Assembly: GCF_034259325.1 (NCBI RefSeq)
Contig: NZ_JAXIVS010000003.1
Coordinates: 62,001 to 126,000 of the forward strand
Direction: 5' to 3'
DNA: 64,000 bases
Source of the DNA: Hyalangium ruber
Lineage (GTDB): Bacteria > Myxococcota > Myxococcia > Myxococcales > Myxococcaceae
Shown in pieces: positions 11,054 through 19,231 of this stretch (within the stretch, counting starts at the first letter, position 1; each line of letters starts with the position of its first letter). The translations under genes and the position numbers were made by a program. The notes beneath the pieces are model-generated. The model was not told the origin of the DNA. It worked only from the letters and a program-made list of their open reading frames with translations, and made no database searches.

Positions 11054-11069
11054 CGGGCCCGAAGGCCCG
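11054..11069. terminator. Possible hairpin between convergent genes
   Basis: CGGGCC and GGCCCG form a perfect 6-bp stem around a CGAA tetraloop, starting directly after the aldehyde dehydrogenase stop. There is no T-run, so it is at best a weak or Rho-assisted terminator. It lies between converging transcription units and could serve both. Confidence 0.4.
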
Positions 11070-11086
11070 CCACATGCGCGTCAGGC

Positions 11087-13108
11087 TCAGAGCGTCTTCA
11101 TATACTCGATGATGGCCCAGCGCTCGGCGTCCGTGAGCGACTGGGTGAAGTCATGCCCCTCGTTGCCCAGGCCATAGAGGTGCGAGTTGAAGATCATGCG
11201 CGAGCGGATCTGCTTCTCGGTGATGGGCGGCGGTGACTGGTAGGCGAGCGAGTTGTGGTTGGCGACGAGGTTGGCGATGTTCGCGAAGAGGACGTCGGGC
11301 GTCGCCATCTCCTGGCTGCAGGGGATGAACGGATCGTTGGCCGGCACATCGCCGCACGCCAGCGGCGTCACCTTCCAGCCGAGCTTGGCCCAGTCATAGG
11401 ACGCATAGCTCGAATCGTAGCCGGCGTTGTTGCCCCGGCTGTTGGCGGAGGTCTGCTGGCGCTTCCACACCGCCCGGCGGTCTGACGGCTTGAGCACCTC
11501 CCAGAGGGAGGGCACGCTGCCGTTGTGGAAGAAGGGCGCGGAGGCCCACGCGCCGTAGAGCGGCGGAGCGATGTAGCCAAACGGCTCGAGCCACGTGTTG
11601 GGCCCCTCGGGCGAGAAGATGGGCCCCGTGCCCCTGTCGTACGCGGCACGCGGCACGCGGCGCAGCGCGCTCATGATCGGGTCATCGTAGAAGGGGCCGT
11701 GGTTGGGGGCCTGGTCGTTGTAGGCGAGGAAGGAAGTGTTCCAGGCTCGGCGCTTGCGCTCGTCGGCCATCAACTGCGCGCGGGCAGGGTCCGTCCGGAT
11801 GGTCTCGATGGGGGTGATGACTCCGGCGATGCCCTTGAGGCGTGGGTCCGGAAGGTAGGCGGGGTTGGCGGCGTAGCGCGGCGAGTAGACACCATGGCAG
11901 CTCGCACAGGAGCCATTGCCCTGCTGCTTCGGGATGTTGGCATTGGCGCCGTTCGCCCAGAGATCTCGCTCGTGGTAGAGCACGGCCCCTTGCTCGGCCA
12001 GCGCGGTGTTGATCGCCTTGGGATAGGGCGGAGGAGAGAGCGAGAGGAAGAAGTTGTCATTGTCTTCGAACTCGACGGTCAGCGCGCGGCGCTGTGGGGG
12101 CGTGCGCGTGAGGTTGGCGACGCCAAAGGCCATCTCCGAGCGGACGTTGTCCGAGGTGAGCGCGCCATCCCAGAACTGGCGCGTCTTGAACGAGCGGTAC
12201 CACCAGTTGGGCGCGCGGGACATGCCGCCCGCGTGGGTTGGGAAGAACTCGAGCAGGCTCGGCACCATGGCCAGCGAGTCCATGTCGAAGAGCGCGGGGA
12301 GCAGATCGACGATGCCGATGGCGTCACTCGAGCCGCGGCCCACGCTCCAGGGCACGGGGGCGAGCAGCAGGGGCGTCTCCCACACCGTGGAGCGGAACAT
12401 GTCGGACTGGATCAGGCCCGCATCGCTCGCGTCGCTCGATCGGCCCCACACGAAGCCTGCTTCCTCTTCAGTCCCGAGCCGTGAGTCGTGACAGCCCGAG
12501 CAGGTCGAGCTGATCTGACCCGTGTAGCGGCCGTTCGCGTCCCGCTCTTGCACGAGCCCCAGCGGGAGCTGGCCGCTGCCTCCGTTGGTGAGGTTGGGGT
12601 TCTCCCAGGGCAGCGGGTAGGGGTTGCGGTATGGCGCCTTCGCAAGCCCATAGCGCTTGATGACCTGCTCGTCGAAGTCAGCAGGCCGTAGGGCGTAGCC
12701 CCAGAGCGTGTAGCTGTAATAGTAGGCGAGCGAGTTGCTGAACGGCTGGAAGTAGGTGCGCGTCTCGATGTTCGAGCGGCCCCGGGAAGCACTCGCGCGG
12801 AACTGGCCGCACGTCTGGGGATTCGGCGGCAGGTTCGAGACGAACGGCGCCGGCGGTGTGTGCAGATCCACCCAGTAGGCGTTGAACTGCAAGGCGGCAC
12901 CGGGAGTGTTGATGCCGGGCACCACCAGGGTGCGCGGATCCACCGGCAACGGCGTGGAGTCCGGCTTCCCATTGCAGGCCGCCGCGAAGGGCGACCGGAT
13001 GGCTGCGATGTCCAACAGCGGAAGGGGATCCGCAGCCGCCTGAGTCCCGCCCATGGCGAGGATCAGGGAACTGGAAGCCGCCCATCGACGAATCCAACTC
13101 AGGCTCAT
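11087..13108 (-). CDS. RoxA/RoxB-like rubber (polyisoprene) oxygenase, secreted di-heme cytochrome c
   Basis: 673 aa from ATG 13108; a GTG at 13114 is also possible, but AAAGGAGG is spaced properly only for the ATG. A signal peptide ends near 'GTQAAA'. Two c-type heme sites are visible, CSGCH (203-207) and CASCH (401-405), 198 residues apart. RoxA of strain 35Y is about the same size, with hemes at 191 and 390 (199 apart) and distal-pocket residues A251, F301, W302 and F317. The corresponding residues here are A263, F312, W313 and F328. RoxA cleaves cis-1,4-polyisoprene to a C15 oxo-aldehyde (ODTD) outside the cell. An ordinary CcpA/MauG peroxidase would be far shorter. Confidence 0.85.
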   Translation of the reverse strand: MSLSWIRRWAASSSLILAMGGTQAAADPLPLLDIAAIRSPFAAACNGKPDSTPLPVDPRTLVVPGINTPGAALQFNAYWVDLHTPPAPFVSNLPPNPQTCGQFRASASRGRSNIETRTYFQPFSNSLAYYYSYTLWGYALRPADFDEQVIKRYGLAKAPYRNPYPLPWENPNLTNGGSGQLPLGLVQERDANGRYTGQISSTCSGCHDSRLGTEEEAGFVWGRSSDASDAGLIQSDMFRSTVWETPLLLAPVPWSVGRGSSDAIGIVDLLPALFDMDSLAMVPSLLEFFPTHAGGMSRAPNWWYRSFKTRQFWDGALTSDNVRSEMAFGVANLTRTPPQRRALTVEFEDNDNFFLSLSPPPYPKAINTALAEQGAVLYHERDLWANGANANIPKQQGNGSCASCHGVYSPRYAANPAYLPDPRLKGIAGVITPIETIRTDPARAQLMADERKRRAWNTSFLAYNDQAPNHGPFYDDPIMSALRRVPRAAYDRGTGPIFSPEGPNTWLEPFGYIAPPLYGAWASAPFFHNGSVPSLWEVLKPSDRRAVWKRQQTSANSRGNNAGYDSSYASYDWAKLGWKVTPLACGDVPANDPFIPCSQEMATPDVLFANIANLVANHNSLAYQSPPPITEKQIRSRMIFNSHLYGLGNEGHDFTQSLTDAERWAIIEYMKTL

Positions 13109-13123
13109 ACGCACAGTCCTCCT

Positions 13124-13144
13124 TTATTGGCAGAATGCCAATAA
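13124..13144. promoter_or_regulatory. Perfect 9-bp inverted repeat overlapping the roxA-like ribosome-binding site
   Basis: Arms TTATTGGCA and TGCCAATAA are separated by GAA. The element ends 16 nt before the ATG and overlaps the first bases of the AAAGGAGG Shine-Dalgarno on the minus strand. It is AT-rich against a very GC-rich background. It could be a repressor operator near the transcript start or an RNA hairpin that hides the ribosome-binding site. No poly-T follows on either strand, so a terminator is less likely. Confidence 0.55.
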
Positions 13145-13240
13145 CCCGCAAATACGCCTCCCCTCAGGCACGCCACAATACGCAGTGCGTCAGTCAGGCT
13201 TTTTGGCTGGGTGGAGGGGCTGACCGGTGGGCCGCGGTGT

Positions 13241-13615
13241 TCACTCCTGGCGGCCCCTCAGTGCCTTGGGGCTGCTCTCCGCTGCCTTGGCGCGGGTGGT
13301 CGCCCACAGGTGGCTGAAGACCGCCGCCCGATCGGCCGCGCCCGGGTCGAAGCGCCCTGCCCGAATATCGGCAGCCAGGCGCCGCTCCAGGACGGGCAGC
13401 GCGCTGGCATCATCGCCATAGAGGGCGGAGAGCCGGCTCCGGGCGGCTTCGAGCGGCGCGTCCCCCGCGGCCGCCTGCCGCGCGGCGATGCCCATGGCAT
13501 TCAGCACCATCAGCGCCGAGTAGGTCAGCTCCTGAGGCAGGGCGGGGAGCAGCTTGTCGCTGAGCACCTCCTGGGCCGCCTCCAGCAGCTCGTGGGCGAT
13601 GGGCCTGTCACGCAT
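13241..13615 (-). CDS. DUF6285-like small protein (LvaB-like)
   Basis: 124 aa, helical, no signal peptide. The pattern 'RPIAHELLEAAQEVL..LLPALPQELTYSALMVLNAMGIAAR' resembles the DUF6285 proteins that accompany APH-like kinases. It overlaps the kinase gene by 8 nt. In Pseudomonas putida the small LvaB protein is needed with LvaA for phosphorylation of 4-hydroxyacyl-CoA; the same gene order and size suggest the same accessory role here (inference). There is no visible catalytic motif. Confidence 0.75.
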   Translation of the reverse strand: MRDRPIAHELLEAAQEVLSDKLLPALPQELTYSALMVLNAMGIAARQAAAGDAPLEAARSRLSALYGDDASALPVLERRLAADIRAGRFDPGAADRAAVFSHLWATTRAKAAESSPKALRGRQE

Positions 13616-14627
13616 GGTCGTGCTCCCGTGTCATCTCCAGGAGGTCCAGCTCCAGCGCCGGCAGGATGTGTGCTGTCAGCGCCAGCTCCAGGTTGCGCTC
13701 TCCGCCCGAGACATGACGCTCGGCCTGTTGCAGGGCGATGATCGCCCAGCGCAGGGTCGCCATGGCCTCCCAGTAAGGGACCCGGGCGCGGTCGATGGGG
13801 GTACCGCTCTGGCTCTCATAGCCCCGGTAGAAATCCTCACGCGCGCCAAGGCCGCCCGCCTCCCGCTCCAGGGCACCGAAGCGCCAGCAGGGCGCGCAGA
13901 ACCACCCGATGTCGGCCAGCGGGTCGCCCCACCCCGCGAACTCCCAGTCGAGGATGCCGCTCACGCCTTGCGCGTCGACCATGATGTTGCCGGTGCGAAA
14001 GTCATTGTGGCAGAGGGTCGGTCGGGGCATGTCCGCCGCGTGACGCTCCAGCCAGCGCAGCCCCCACTCGAGCGCGGGATGCGCCGCCTCATGCCGATCG
14101 AGCCAGCCACGAAACTCGGCGATCCAGCGACGCGCGGTGCTGTCCGGCGGCGAACCCAGGAAGGCCAGCTCCGCGCGCGGAGGACGGATGGAGTGGATGC
14201 GTGCCAGCTCCCGTCCCAGTCGCTCGGCCAGGTTCACCCGCCCTCCTCCGGCCGCCGCGTCCTTCACCAGCCGATGCCCCGCGGCGGTGCCATTCACGCG
14301 ACGCATGACGAAGAACGGCTTGCCGAGCACGACGCCGTCCGCGTCCTGCCACAGCGGCTCAGGCACCGTCACCCCGGCGGAGAAGGCAGCCTGGAACAGG
14401 GCGAACTCCTGGGGCCGCCCCAGGCTCACCGCTACCCCTGAGGGGGCGTCTGTGCGCACGACCAGCGCCTGGCGTCCCCCCCACCGGCCACCGGTAAAGG
14501 CCACCTCCAGGCCCCAGTTCTCCTGAATGGCGCCACCGGACAGCCTGGCGAGGGCGATGATCTCCGCCTCCTTGGCTTCGGCCTGGGCGGCGAGCCAGGC
14601 CGCCAGCGCCCCGCGCTGCGCCTCCAT
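13608..14627 (-). CDS. APH-like phosphotransferase, LvaA / ACAD10-11 kinase type
   Basis: 339 aa from ATG 14627, which overlaps the upstream stop by one base (TGATG). Kinase-fold motifs are H207-N-D-F-R-T-G-N214 (Brenner motif) and D227 of D-W-E. This family sits beside acyl-CoA dehydrogenases in bacteria and is fused to one in ACAD10/ACAD11. Known members phosphorylate the 4-hydroxyl of 4-hydroxyacyl-CoA so that phosphate can be eliminated. It is not expected to be an aminoglycoside resistance gene. It is translationally coupled on both sides, supporting a complex with the small DUF6285-like protein. Confidence 0.85.
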   Translation of the reverse strand: MEAQRGALAAWLAAQAEAKEAEIIALARLSGGAIQENWGLEVAFTGGRWGGRQALVVRTDAPSGVAVSLGRPQEFALFQAAFSAGVTVPEPLWQDADGVVLGKPFFVMRRVNGTAAGHRLVKDAAAGGGRVNLAERLGRELARIHSIRPPRAELAFLGSPPDSTARRWIAEFRGWLDRHEAAHPALEWGLRWLERHAADMPRPTLCHNDFRTGNIMVDAQGVSGILDWEFAGWGDPLADIGWFCAPCWRFGALEREAGGLGAREDFYRGYESQSGTPIDRARVPYWEAMATLRWAIIALQQAERHVSGGERNLELALTAHILPALELDLLEMTREHDHA

Positions 14628-15829
14628 CACACCCCCCAGCTCCAGAAGTCCTTGCCCTCTTTCTGCAGGCTGCGGAACAGGACCATCTTGTGTACCTCCG
14701 AGGCGCCGTCGACCAGCCGGGCCTGGCGGGCATAGCGGTACATCCACTCCAGCGGCGTGTCCTTGGAATAGCCACGGGCGCCGTTGAGCTGGATGGCGGT
14801 ATCGATGGCCTGATGGAGGGCGTCGGCGACGACGATCTTCGCCATGCTGACCTCTTTGCGGGCGAAATCGCCGGCCTCGAGCTTCCAGGCGGCCTTCATC
14901 GTCAGCAGGCGGCCCACCTCGATCTGGAGCGCGGCATCGCCCAATAGGGTCTGCACGCTCTCATGCTCGGACAGCGTATGCCCGAAGGCCTGACGGTCCC
15001 GCACATACTCCGCGCCAATCTCCAGGGCTCGCCGGGCCATGCCCAGCCAGCGCATGCAGTGGGTGAGACGGGCGGTGCCCAAGCGGATCTGGGTCGCCTT
15101 CAAGCCGTCGCCGACATTCATCAGGCGGTTGGCGTCGGGAATCTCGAGGCCTTCGTAGACCAGCTCGCAGTGACCGCCGTGCTCCTCCGGCCCCATGATG
15201 GGAATGCGCCGCTCGATGCGCCAGCCGGGGTCATCTCGGTGGTGGAGGAAGCAGGTCAGCCCCGTTCGCGGATCGTCGGAGGTACGCGCGACCAGGATGA
15301 AGTGGCTGGCCGCCGCCGCCCCCGTGATGAACCACTTGCGGCCGGTAATGACCCAGGTGTCGCCCTTCTTCTCCGCTCGGGTGAGCATCATGCCGGCCGG
15401 ATCGGAGCCAGAGCCGGGACGGGGCTCGGTCATGGCGAAGGAGCTGCGCACCGCGCCGTCGACGATGGGCTGCAGCCAGCGGGCCTTCTGCTCAGGGGTG
15501 CCCACCTTCTCCAGCAGCATCATGTTGCCGTCGTCAGGAGCGGCGGCGTTGAAGCAGACGGGGCCAAAGATGGAGCGGTTCATCTCCTCATAGAGGGCCG
15601 CCATCCCGACGACTCCAAGTCCCAAGCCTCCGCGAGACCTGGGCATCTGCGGCGCCCAGAGTCCCGCCTCCTTGACCCGGGCGCGGACCGCCTCCAGCGC
15701 CGCCTCGCTGATGTTCTCGTGGTCGTCCCGGGCGGTGGGATCGCTCTCCAACGGGAGGATGTGCGTCTCGACGAAGGCGCGCACCCGCGCGCGCAGGGCG
15801 TCGACCTCGGCGGTCAGGGCAAAGTCCAT
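14627..15829 (-). CDS. Acyl-CoA dehydrogenase, LvaC / ACAD10-11 type
   Basis: 400 aa. ATG 15829 is 10 nt after the preceding stop and has an AGGAG leader. Flavin motifs 'FAMTEPRPGSGSDPAGM' and 'GRKWFITGAA' are present. The C-terminal catalytic loop is 'VDGASEVHK', with Asp where MCAD has Glu, as in the ACAD10/ACAD11-like group. In the levulinate pathway LvaC removes phosphate from 4-phosphoacyl-CoA to give an enoyl-CoA. Its position between an SDR and the APH-like kinase matches that role. Confidence 0.9.
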   Translation of the reverse strand: MDFALTAEVDALRARVRAFVETHILPLESDPTARDDHENISEAALEAVRARVKEAGLWAPQMPRSRGGLGLGVVGMAALYEEMNRSIFGPVCFNAAAPDDGNMMLLEKVGTPEQKARWLQPIVDGAVRSSFAMTEPRPGSGSDPAGMMLTRAEKKGDTWVITGRKWFITGAAAASHFILVARTSDDPRTGLTCFLHHRDDPGWRIERRIPIMGPEEHGGHCELVYEGLEIPDANRLMNVGDGLKATQIRLGTARLTHCMRWLGMARRALEIGAEYVRDRQAFGHTLSEHESVQTLLGDAALQIEVGRLLTMKAAWKLEAGDFARKEVSMAKIVVADALHQAIDTAIQLNGARGYSKDTPLEWMYRYARQARLVDGASEVHKMVLFRSLQKEGKDFWSWGV

Positions 15830-15839
15830 ACGGGGCTCC

Positions 15840-16607
15840 TCAGAGGGAACTGCAAAGGTGGCCGCCATCCACCGCCAGGATCGAGCCGGTCATGTAAGCG
15901 GCGGAGTCCGAGCAGAGCAGCAGCAGTGGGCCGTCGAGATCGGCGAGCTGCCCAAGCCTGCGCTGGGGAATTCGCTGGATCAGCGCCTTGCCAGCCTCGG
16001 TCTGGAAGAAGTCGCGGTTGAGGTCGGTCTCGATATAGCCGGGGCACAGCGCGTTGACCCGGATGCGGTAGCGGGCCCACTCCAGGGCCAGCGCCTGGGT
16101 GAGCTGAACGAGGCCCGCCTTGGCCGCCGCATAGTGGGACAGCATTCCTGCGACACGCAGGCCCAGGATGGAGGCGACATTCACGATGGTGCCACCTCGC
16201 CCGGCCTCCTTCAGACGCCGCGCCGCTTGCTGGGCCACGGTGAAGCAGCCGGTCAGGTTGGTATCGAGAACGCGGGTCCACTCGTCGTGCGAGATGTCGA
16301 GCGCGGCGGTGGTGGCGCTAATCCCTGCGTTGTTGATGACCACGTCGAGGACTCCCACCTCGCGTGTCGCGGCATCGAACGCCGCCGTCACCGAGTCAGG
16401 GTCTCGCACGTCCATGGGCACCGAATGAGCACTCACCCCGCGAGCGCGCAGGTCTGCGACCGTCTCCTGCAGCAAGGAGTCGCGCCGGGCGGCCAGAACC
16501 ACGGTTGCGCCCGCGGCTCCCAGGGTCGCGGCGAAGTGCAGTCCCAGGCCGCTGGATGCCCCGGTTACCAGGACGTTCTTGCCGTGCAGCGAGCATGTCA
16601 GCGCCAT
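15840..16607 (-). CDS. Short-chain dehydrogenase/reductase, LvaD-like
   Basis: 255 aa classical SDR. It has T-G-A-S-S-G-L-G near residues 15-22, N-N-A-G at 92-95, and catalytic S146, Y159 and K163; it ends with 'MTGSILAVDGGHLCSSL'. In Pseudomonas LvaD reduces the 4-oxo group of levulinyl-CoA to 4-hydroxyvaleryl-CoA, and the first gene of this four-gene set would supply that step. It is the promoter-proximal gene of the operon, directly behind a palindromic operator and divergent from a TetR gene. Without the neighbours it would be called only a generic SDR. Confidence 0.88.
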   Translation of the reverse strand: MALTCSLHGKNVLVTGASSGLGLHFAATLGAAGATVVLAARRDSLLQETVADLRARGVSAHSVPMDVRDPDSVTAAFDAATREVGVLDVVINNAGISATTAALDISHDEWTRVLDTNLTGCFTVAQQAARRLKEAGRGGTIVNVASILGLRVAGMLSHYAAAKAGLVQLTQALALEWARYRIRVNALCPGYIETDLNRDFFQTEAGKALIQRIPQRRLGQLADLDGPLLLLCSDSAAYMTGSILAVDGGHLCSSL

Positions 16608-16635
16608 GGCACGTGTCCCTCTCCGCTCGGAATTC

Positions 16636-16649
16636 CGAACGATCGTTCG
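16636..16649. promoter_or_regulatory. TetR-type palindromic operator between SDR operon and TetR gene
   Basis: CGAACGATCGTTCG is a perfect 14-bp palindrome of the kind bound by TetR-family repressors. It lies in the 114-bp divergent spacer, just downstream of the likely -10 of the minus-strand operon. The adjacent divergent TetR gene (16,722) is the natural binder, giving control of the lva-like operon and probably itself. Confidence 0.7.
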
Positions 16650-16651
16650 CT

Positions 16652-16681
16652 ATTATTTGGGTTGACGGACCGGGCTGGCAA
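16652..16681 (-). promoter_or_regulatory. Candidate sigma70-type promoter of the lva-like operon
   Basis: On the minus strand a TTGCCA hexamer (16,681-16,676) and AATAAT (16,657-16,652) are separated by 18 bp. This is the only AT-rich stretch of the spacer, and the 14-bp palindrome lies directly downstream of the -10, a position suited to repression. It is a visual match only. Confidence 0.4.
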
Positions 16682-16721
16682 GGATCTTCTGGCTGCGACG
16701 CCCCTTCCCCTCTGAGCCCCG

Positions 16722-17429
16722 ATGCCAGCACGCGCGCCTCCGCTCACTCAGGACGATGCCTTCGCCAGAGAACACGGGCTCACGCTGAAGGAGCTCTGCG
16801 AGCGCCTGTACCACCGGCATCGTGACCGCATGGAAGTGAAGAAGCCGCGCACGGCGGTGGCGAACCTGACCCGAGTGCTGACAGCGACGCTTCGCATGTC
16901 CGAGCGGCACAGCTTCCACGAGATGAGCATGCGCGACCTCAGCCGGGCCTCGGGACTGAGCATCGGCGCGCTCTACAGCTCCATCCGCGACAAGGACACC
17001 CTGCTGGAGATGGTGCTCGACGTGGTCTCCGATGCAGTGGATCGGGTGCTGGTCGCCGTGCCGGAGGCAGTGCGCGCCGACCCGCGCGTCCATCTGCGCT
17101 GGATCGTCAACCGGCACATCCAGCTCACCGAGGCGTTGCCCGCCTGGTTCAAGTTCGCCTACCTGGAGGCCAAGGCGTTCGGGCCCTCGGCGCGAAAGCG
17201 CGCCCGCCAGGAGGAACTGGCCACCGAGCGCCTGATCCGCGAAGCCCTGGATTCGGGTGTGCGCCAGGGCGTGTTCAAGCTCAAGGATCTCGAGATGACA
17301 GCCGCCCTGATCAAACCGCTGCTGCAGGAGTGGTACCTGAAGCGCTGGAAGTACCACCAGCGCGGCATCTCTCCCGAGGCCTATGCGGATGCGGTCATGA
17401 ACCTGCTGGAGGGCAGCGTGCTCGGCTGA
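16722..17429 (+). CDS. TetR family regulator, likely repressor of the divergent lva-like operon
   Basis: 235 aa. A helix-turn-helix is visible in 'MRDLSRASGLSIGALYSSIRDKDTLLEMV' (about residues 68-98), preceded by an unusually long N-terminal extension of about 45 residues that is helical and charged. The C-terminal helical domain is a ligand-binding type. Divergent placement with a perfect palindrome in the spacer argues for autoregulation and control of the SDR/ACAD/APH operon. The inducer is probably an acyl-CoA or keto acid of that pathway (inference). It converges with the DUF4334 gene. Confidence 0.88.
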   Translation: MPARAPPLTQDDAFAREHGLTLKELCERLYHRHRDRMEVKKPRTAVANLTRVLTATLRMSERHSFHEMSMRDLSRASGLSIGALYSSIRDKDTLLEMVLDVVSDAVDRVLVAVPEAVRADPRVHLRWIVNRHIQLTEALPAWFKFAYLEAKAFGPSARKRARQEELATERLIREALDSGVRQGVFKLKDLEMTAALIKPLLQEWYLKRWKYHQRGISPEAYADAVMNLLEGSVLG

Positions 17430-17466
17430 GGGCAGTGCCCGGTGCGGAGGAGGACTGCACAGCCCT

Positions 17467-17970
17467 TCATGGACGCGCGGGCGGCGGGCCCAGCACGAAG
17501 GGGGCACTGGCTCGCTCGAGCACGAAGTAGAAGTGGCGGCCCTCGTGGAGCACGTTCTTGCCGTTCATGATGCCCATCAGCGTGCGGTCATCGATCTTCT
17601 TGAAGTGATCGAAGGTCGCCGTGCCGTCGTAGACCATCGTCGCGGTGGACTCGCCACGGAACGCGACCATCCACGCGCTCGCTTCGCCTTTGCCGAGCTC
17701 GAGGTTGGAGAAGAGCGAGCCGTCGGGCGCGCGACACACGAGCGGCTGCACGTCCAGCGGCCCGCCGAAGCGCTTGCCGACCCAGCGCACCTTCCCGAGC
17801 AGCTTCGACAGCGGATGCCCCGTCGCGAGCTCCGCGCCCTCCCAGCTTCCCCAGAGGTCGTCGAGCGACGCAGGTTCAAGCGCCTCCCAAAGCGCATCGA
17901 GTTCCGCGGGGTCGATGGTGCTGCGGGCGCGGAACTCGGCGAGGCGGTTACGGGCGGAAGCGGCAGTCAT
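17467..17970 (-). CDS. GXWXG/DUF4334 domain protein
   Basis: 167 aa cytoplasmic protein. An N-terminal GXWXG segment ('LWGSWEGAELATGHPL', about 39-54) is followed by the DUF4334-type C-terminal half with 'DHFKKIDDRTLMGIMNGK'. The function of this two-part family is not established; lipocalin-like ligand binding is only a suggestion. Its ATG overlaps the alcohol dehydrogenase stop by 4 nt, so the two are co-translated. Confidence 0.8.
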   Translation of the reverse strand: MTAASARNRLAEFRARSTIDPAELDALWEALEPASLDDLWGSWEGAELATGHPLSKLLGKVRWVGKRFGGPLDVQPLVCRAPDGSLFSNLELGKGEASAWMVAFRGESTATMVYDGTATFDHFKKIDDRTLMGIMNGKNVLHEGRHFYFVLERASAPFVLGPPPARP

Positions 17971-19088
17971 TCGATTCCTCCGAAGGTCAGGACGGGTTTG
18001 ACGACCGACCCGTCGCGCATCTTGGCGAGCGCTTCATCGAGCCGGTCAAAGGGAAAGGTCTGGATCACGCGCTCCAAGGGGAGCTGCCCGGCACGCCACA
18101 TGCGCACGAGCTCGGGGATGAACGTATGCGGATCGGCGTCGCCCTCGATGACGCCGACCAGCGTCCGCCCGTAGAGCAGGTGCGTCTGGCTGATCGACAC
18201 CGGGTTGGCGCCGCCGCGGAGCGCGAGCGTGGCGCACACTCCAGGCGCCCCGAGCGCATTCAGCGCCTGGGTGATCACCGCCTGGGTCCCCACCGTATCG
18301 ACACAGAAGTCGAGCGTACCGCCAAGCACCTTCCGAAGCCCCGAGCTGCGCTCACCGACCTCGTCCGGGGCCAGCGCGTGGGTGGCTCCCAGCTCGAGCG
18401 CGAGTTGGCGCCGCGAGGGCAGCGGGTCGATTACCACGATGGGCGAGCAGCGCGCCGCGACGGCGGCCATGAGCGCACCAGCGCCCACCGCACCCGCACC
18501 GAAGATCGCGATGCCCTGACCGGGCGAGGGCTTCAGCGCTCGCAGCACGGTCCCGGCGCCGGTCTGGATTCCACAGCCCAGCGGTGCGAGCAGCGCGAGC
18601 TCATTCGAGCGAGGCACGCGGACCGCGTTGCGCTCGCTAGCCAGCGCAATCGACGCGAGGGACGACTGCCCGAACCAGCCTCCATGGACCGGCCCGGTGG
18701 CGTCGCGCAGTGTCGTTGTCCCGTCGGAGCGCGCGCAGGCGTAGTTGAGCGCGCGCGCGTGAGTACAGTACCCCGGCAGTCCTCGTTGGCAGGCTCGGCA
18801 GGCCCGGCAGGCATCGAAGCTGAGCACCACGTGATCGCCAACCTCGAGCGAAGTCACCGCGGAGCCGCGTTCGATCACCACCCCCGCGCCCTCGTGCCCG
18901 AGCACCACGGGCAGAGGCACCGGGACGACGCCCTCCATCACCGAGAGGTCTGTATGGCAGATGCCGGCGCCCACCATCCGCACGAGGAGTTCGTCGGGAC
19001 GAAGCTCATTGCAGACGATCTCGGTGCGCTGCAGCGCACCTCCAACCTCACGAAGAACGGCCGCGGTTCCCGTCCGGCTTCGGGTCAC
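17967..19088 (-). CDS. Zinc-dependent alcohol dehydrogenase, XylB/geraniol-dehydrogenase-like
   Basis: 373 aa medium-chain dehydrogenase. Catalytic zinc ligands are C44 and H65-E66. The structural zinc lobe is complete, with C94, C97, C100 and C108. The nucleotide turn is G-A-G-A-V-G-A-G. The spacing and the 'LGCGIQTGAG' segment fit class III/aryl-alcohol-type enzymes that oxidise benzylic or allylic alcohols, including monoterpenols. Because of the neighbouring RoxA-like and lva-like genes, an isoprenoid alcohol substrate is attractive but unproven. It forms a two-gene unit with the DUF4334 gene. Confidence 0.9.
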   Translation of the reverse strand: MTRSRTGTAAVLREVGGALQRTEIVCNELRPDELLVRMVGAGICHTDLSVMEGVVPVPLPVVLGHEGAGVVIERGSAVTSLEVGDHVVLSFDACRACRACQRGLPGYCTHARALNYACARSDGTTTLRDATGPVHGGWFGQSSLASIALASERNAVRVPRSNELALLAPLGCGIQTGAGTVLRALKPSPGQGIAIFGAGAVGAGALMAAVAARCSPIVVIDPLPSRRQLALELGATHALAPDEVGERSSGLRKVLGGTLDFCVDTVGTQAVITQALNALGAPGVCATLALRGGANPVSISQTHLLYGRTLVGVIEGDADPHTFIPELVRMWRAGQLPLERVIQTFPFDRLDEALAKMRDGSVVKPVLTFGGIE

Positions 19089-19231
19089 TTCGATTCTCCG
19101 GTGAAGGGGGAGAAGGCAGTGGTGGGCTCGAGCAATCCCCGAACCATGCAGCCTTATCTACCGACTCGATCCGGGAACCGCAACTCGCTTCCCGCAACTT
19201 CTGCGTGAGCGCCATGCTCAGGGGAAGAGGT

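Noticed and set aside
11087-13108. Cytochrome c peroxidase or MauG assignment for the two-heme protein
   Set aside because: About twice the length of CcpA-type enzymes, and the heme spacing and pocket residues fit RoxA instead.
13608-14627. Aminoglycoside resistance gene
   Set aside because: The APH-like fold is shared, but coupling to an ACAD, SDR and DUF6285-like gene points to acyl-CoA catabolism.
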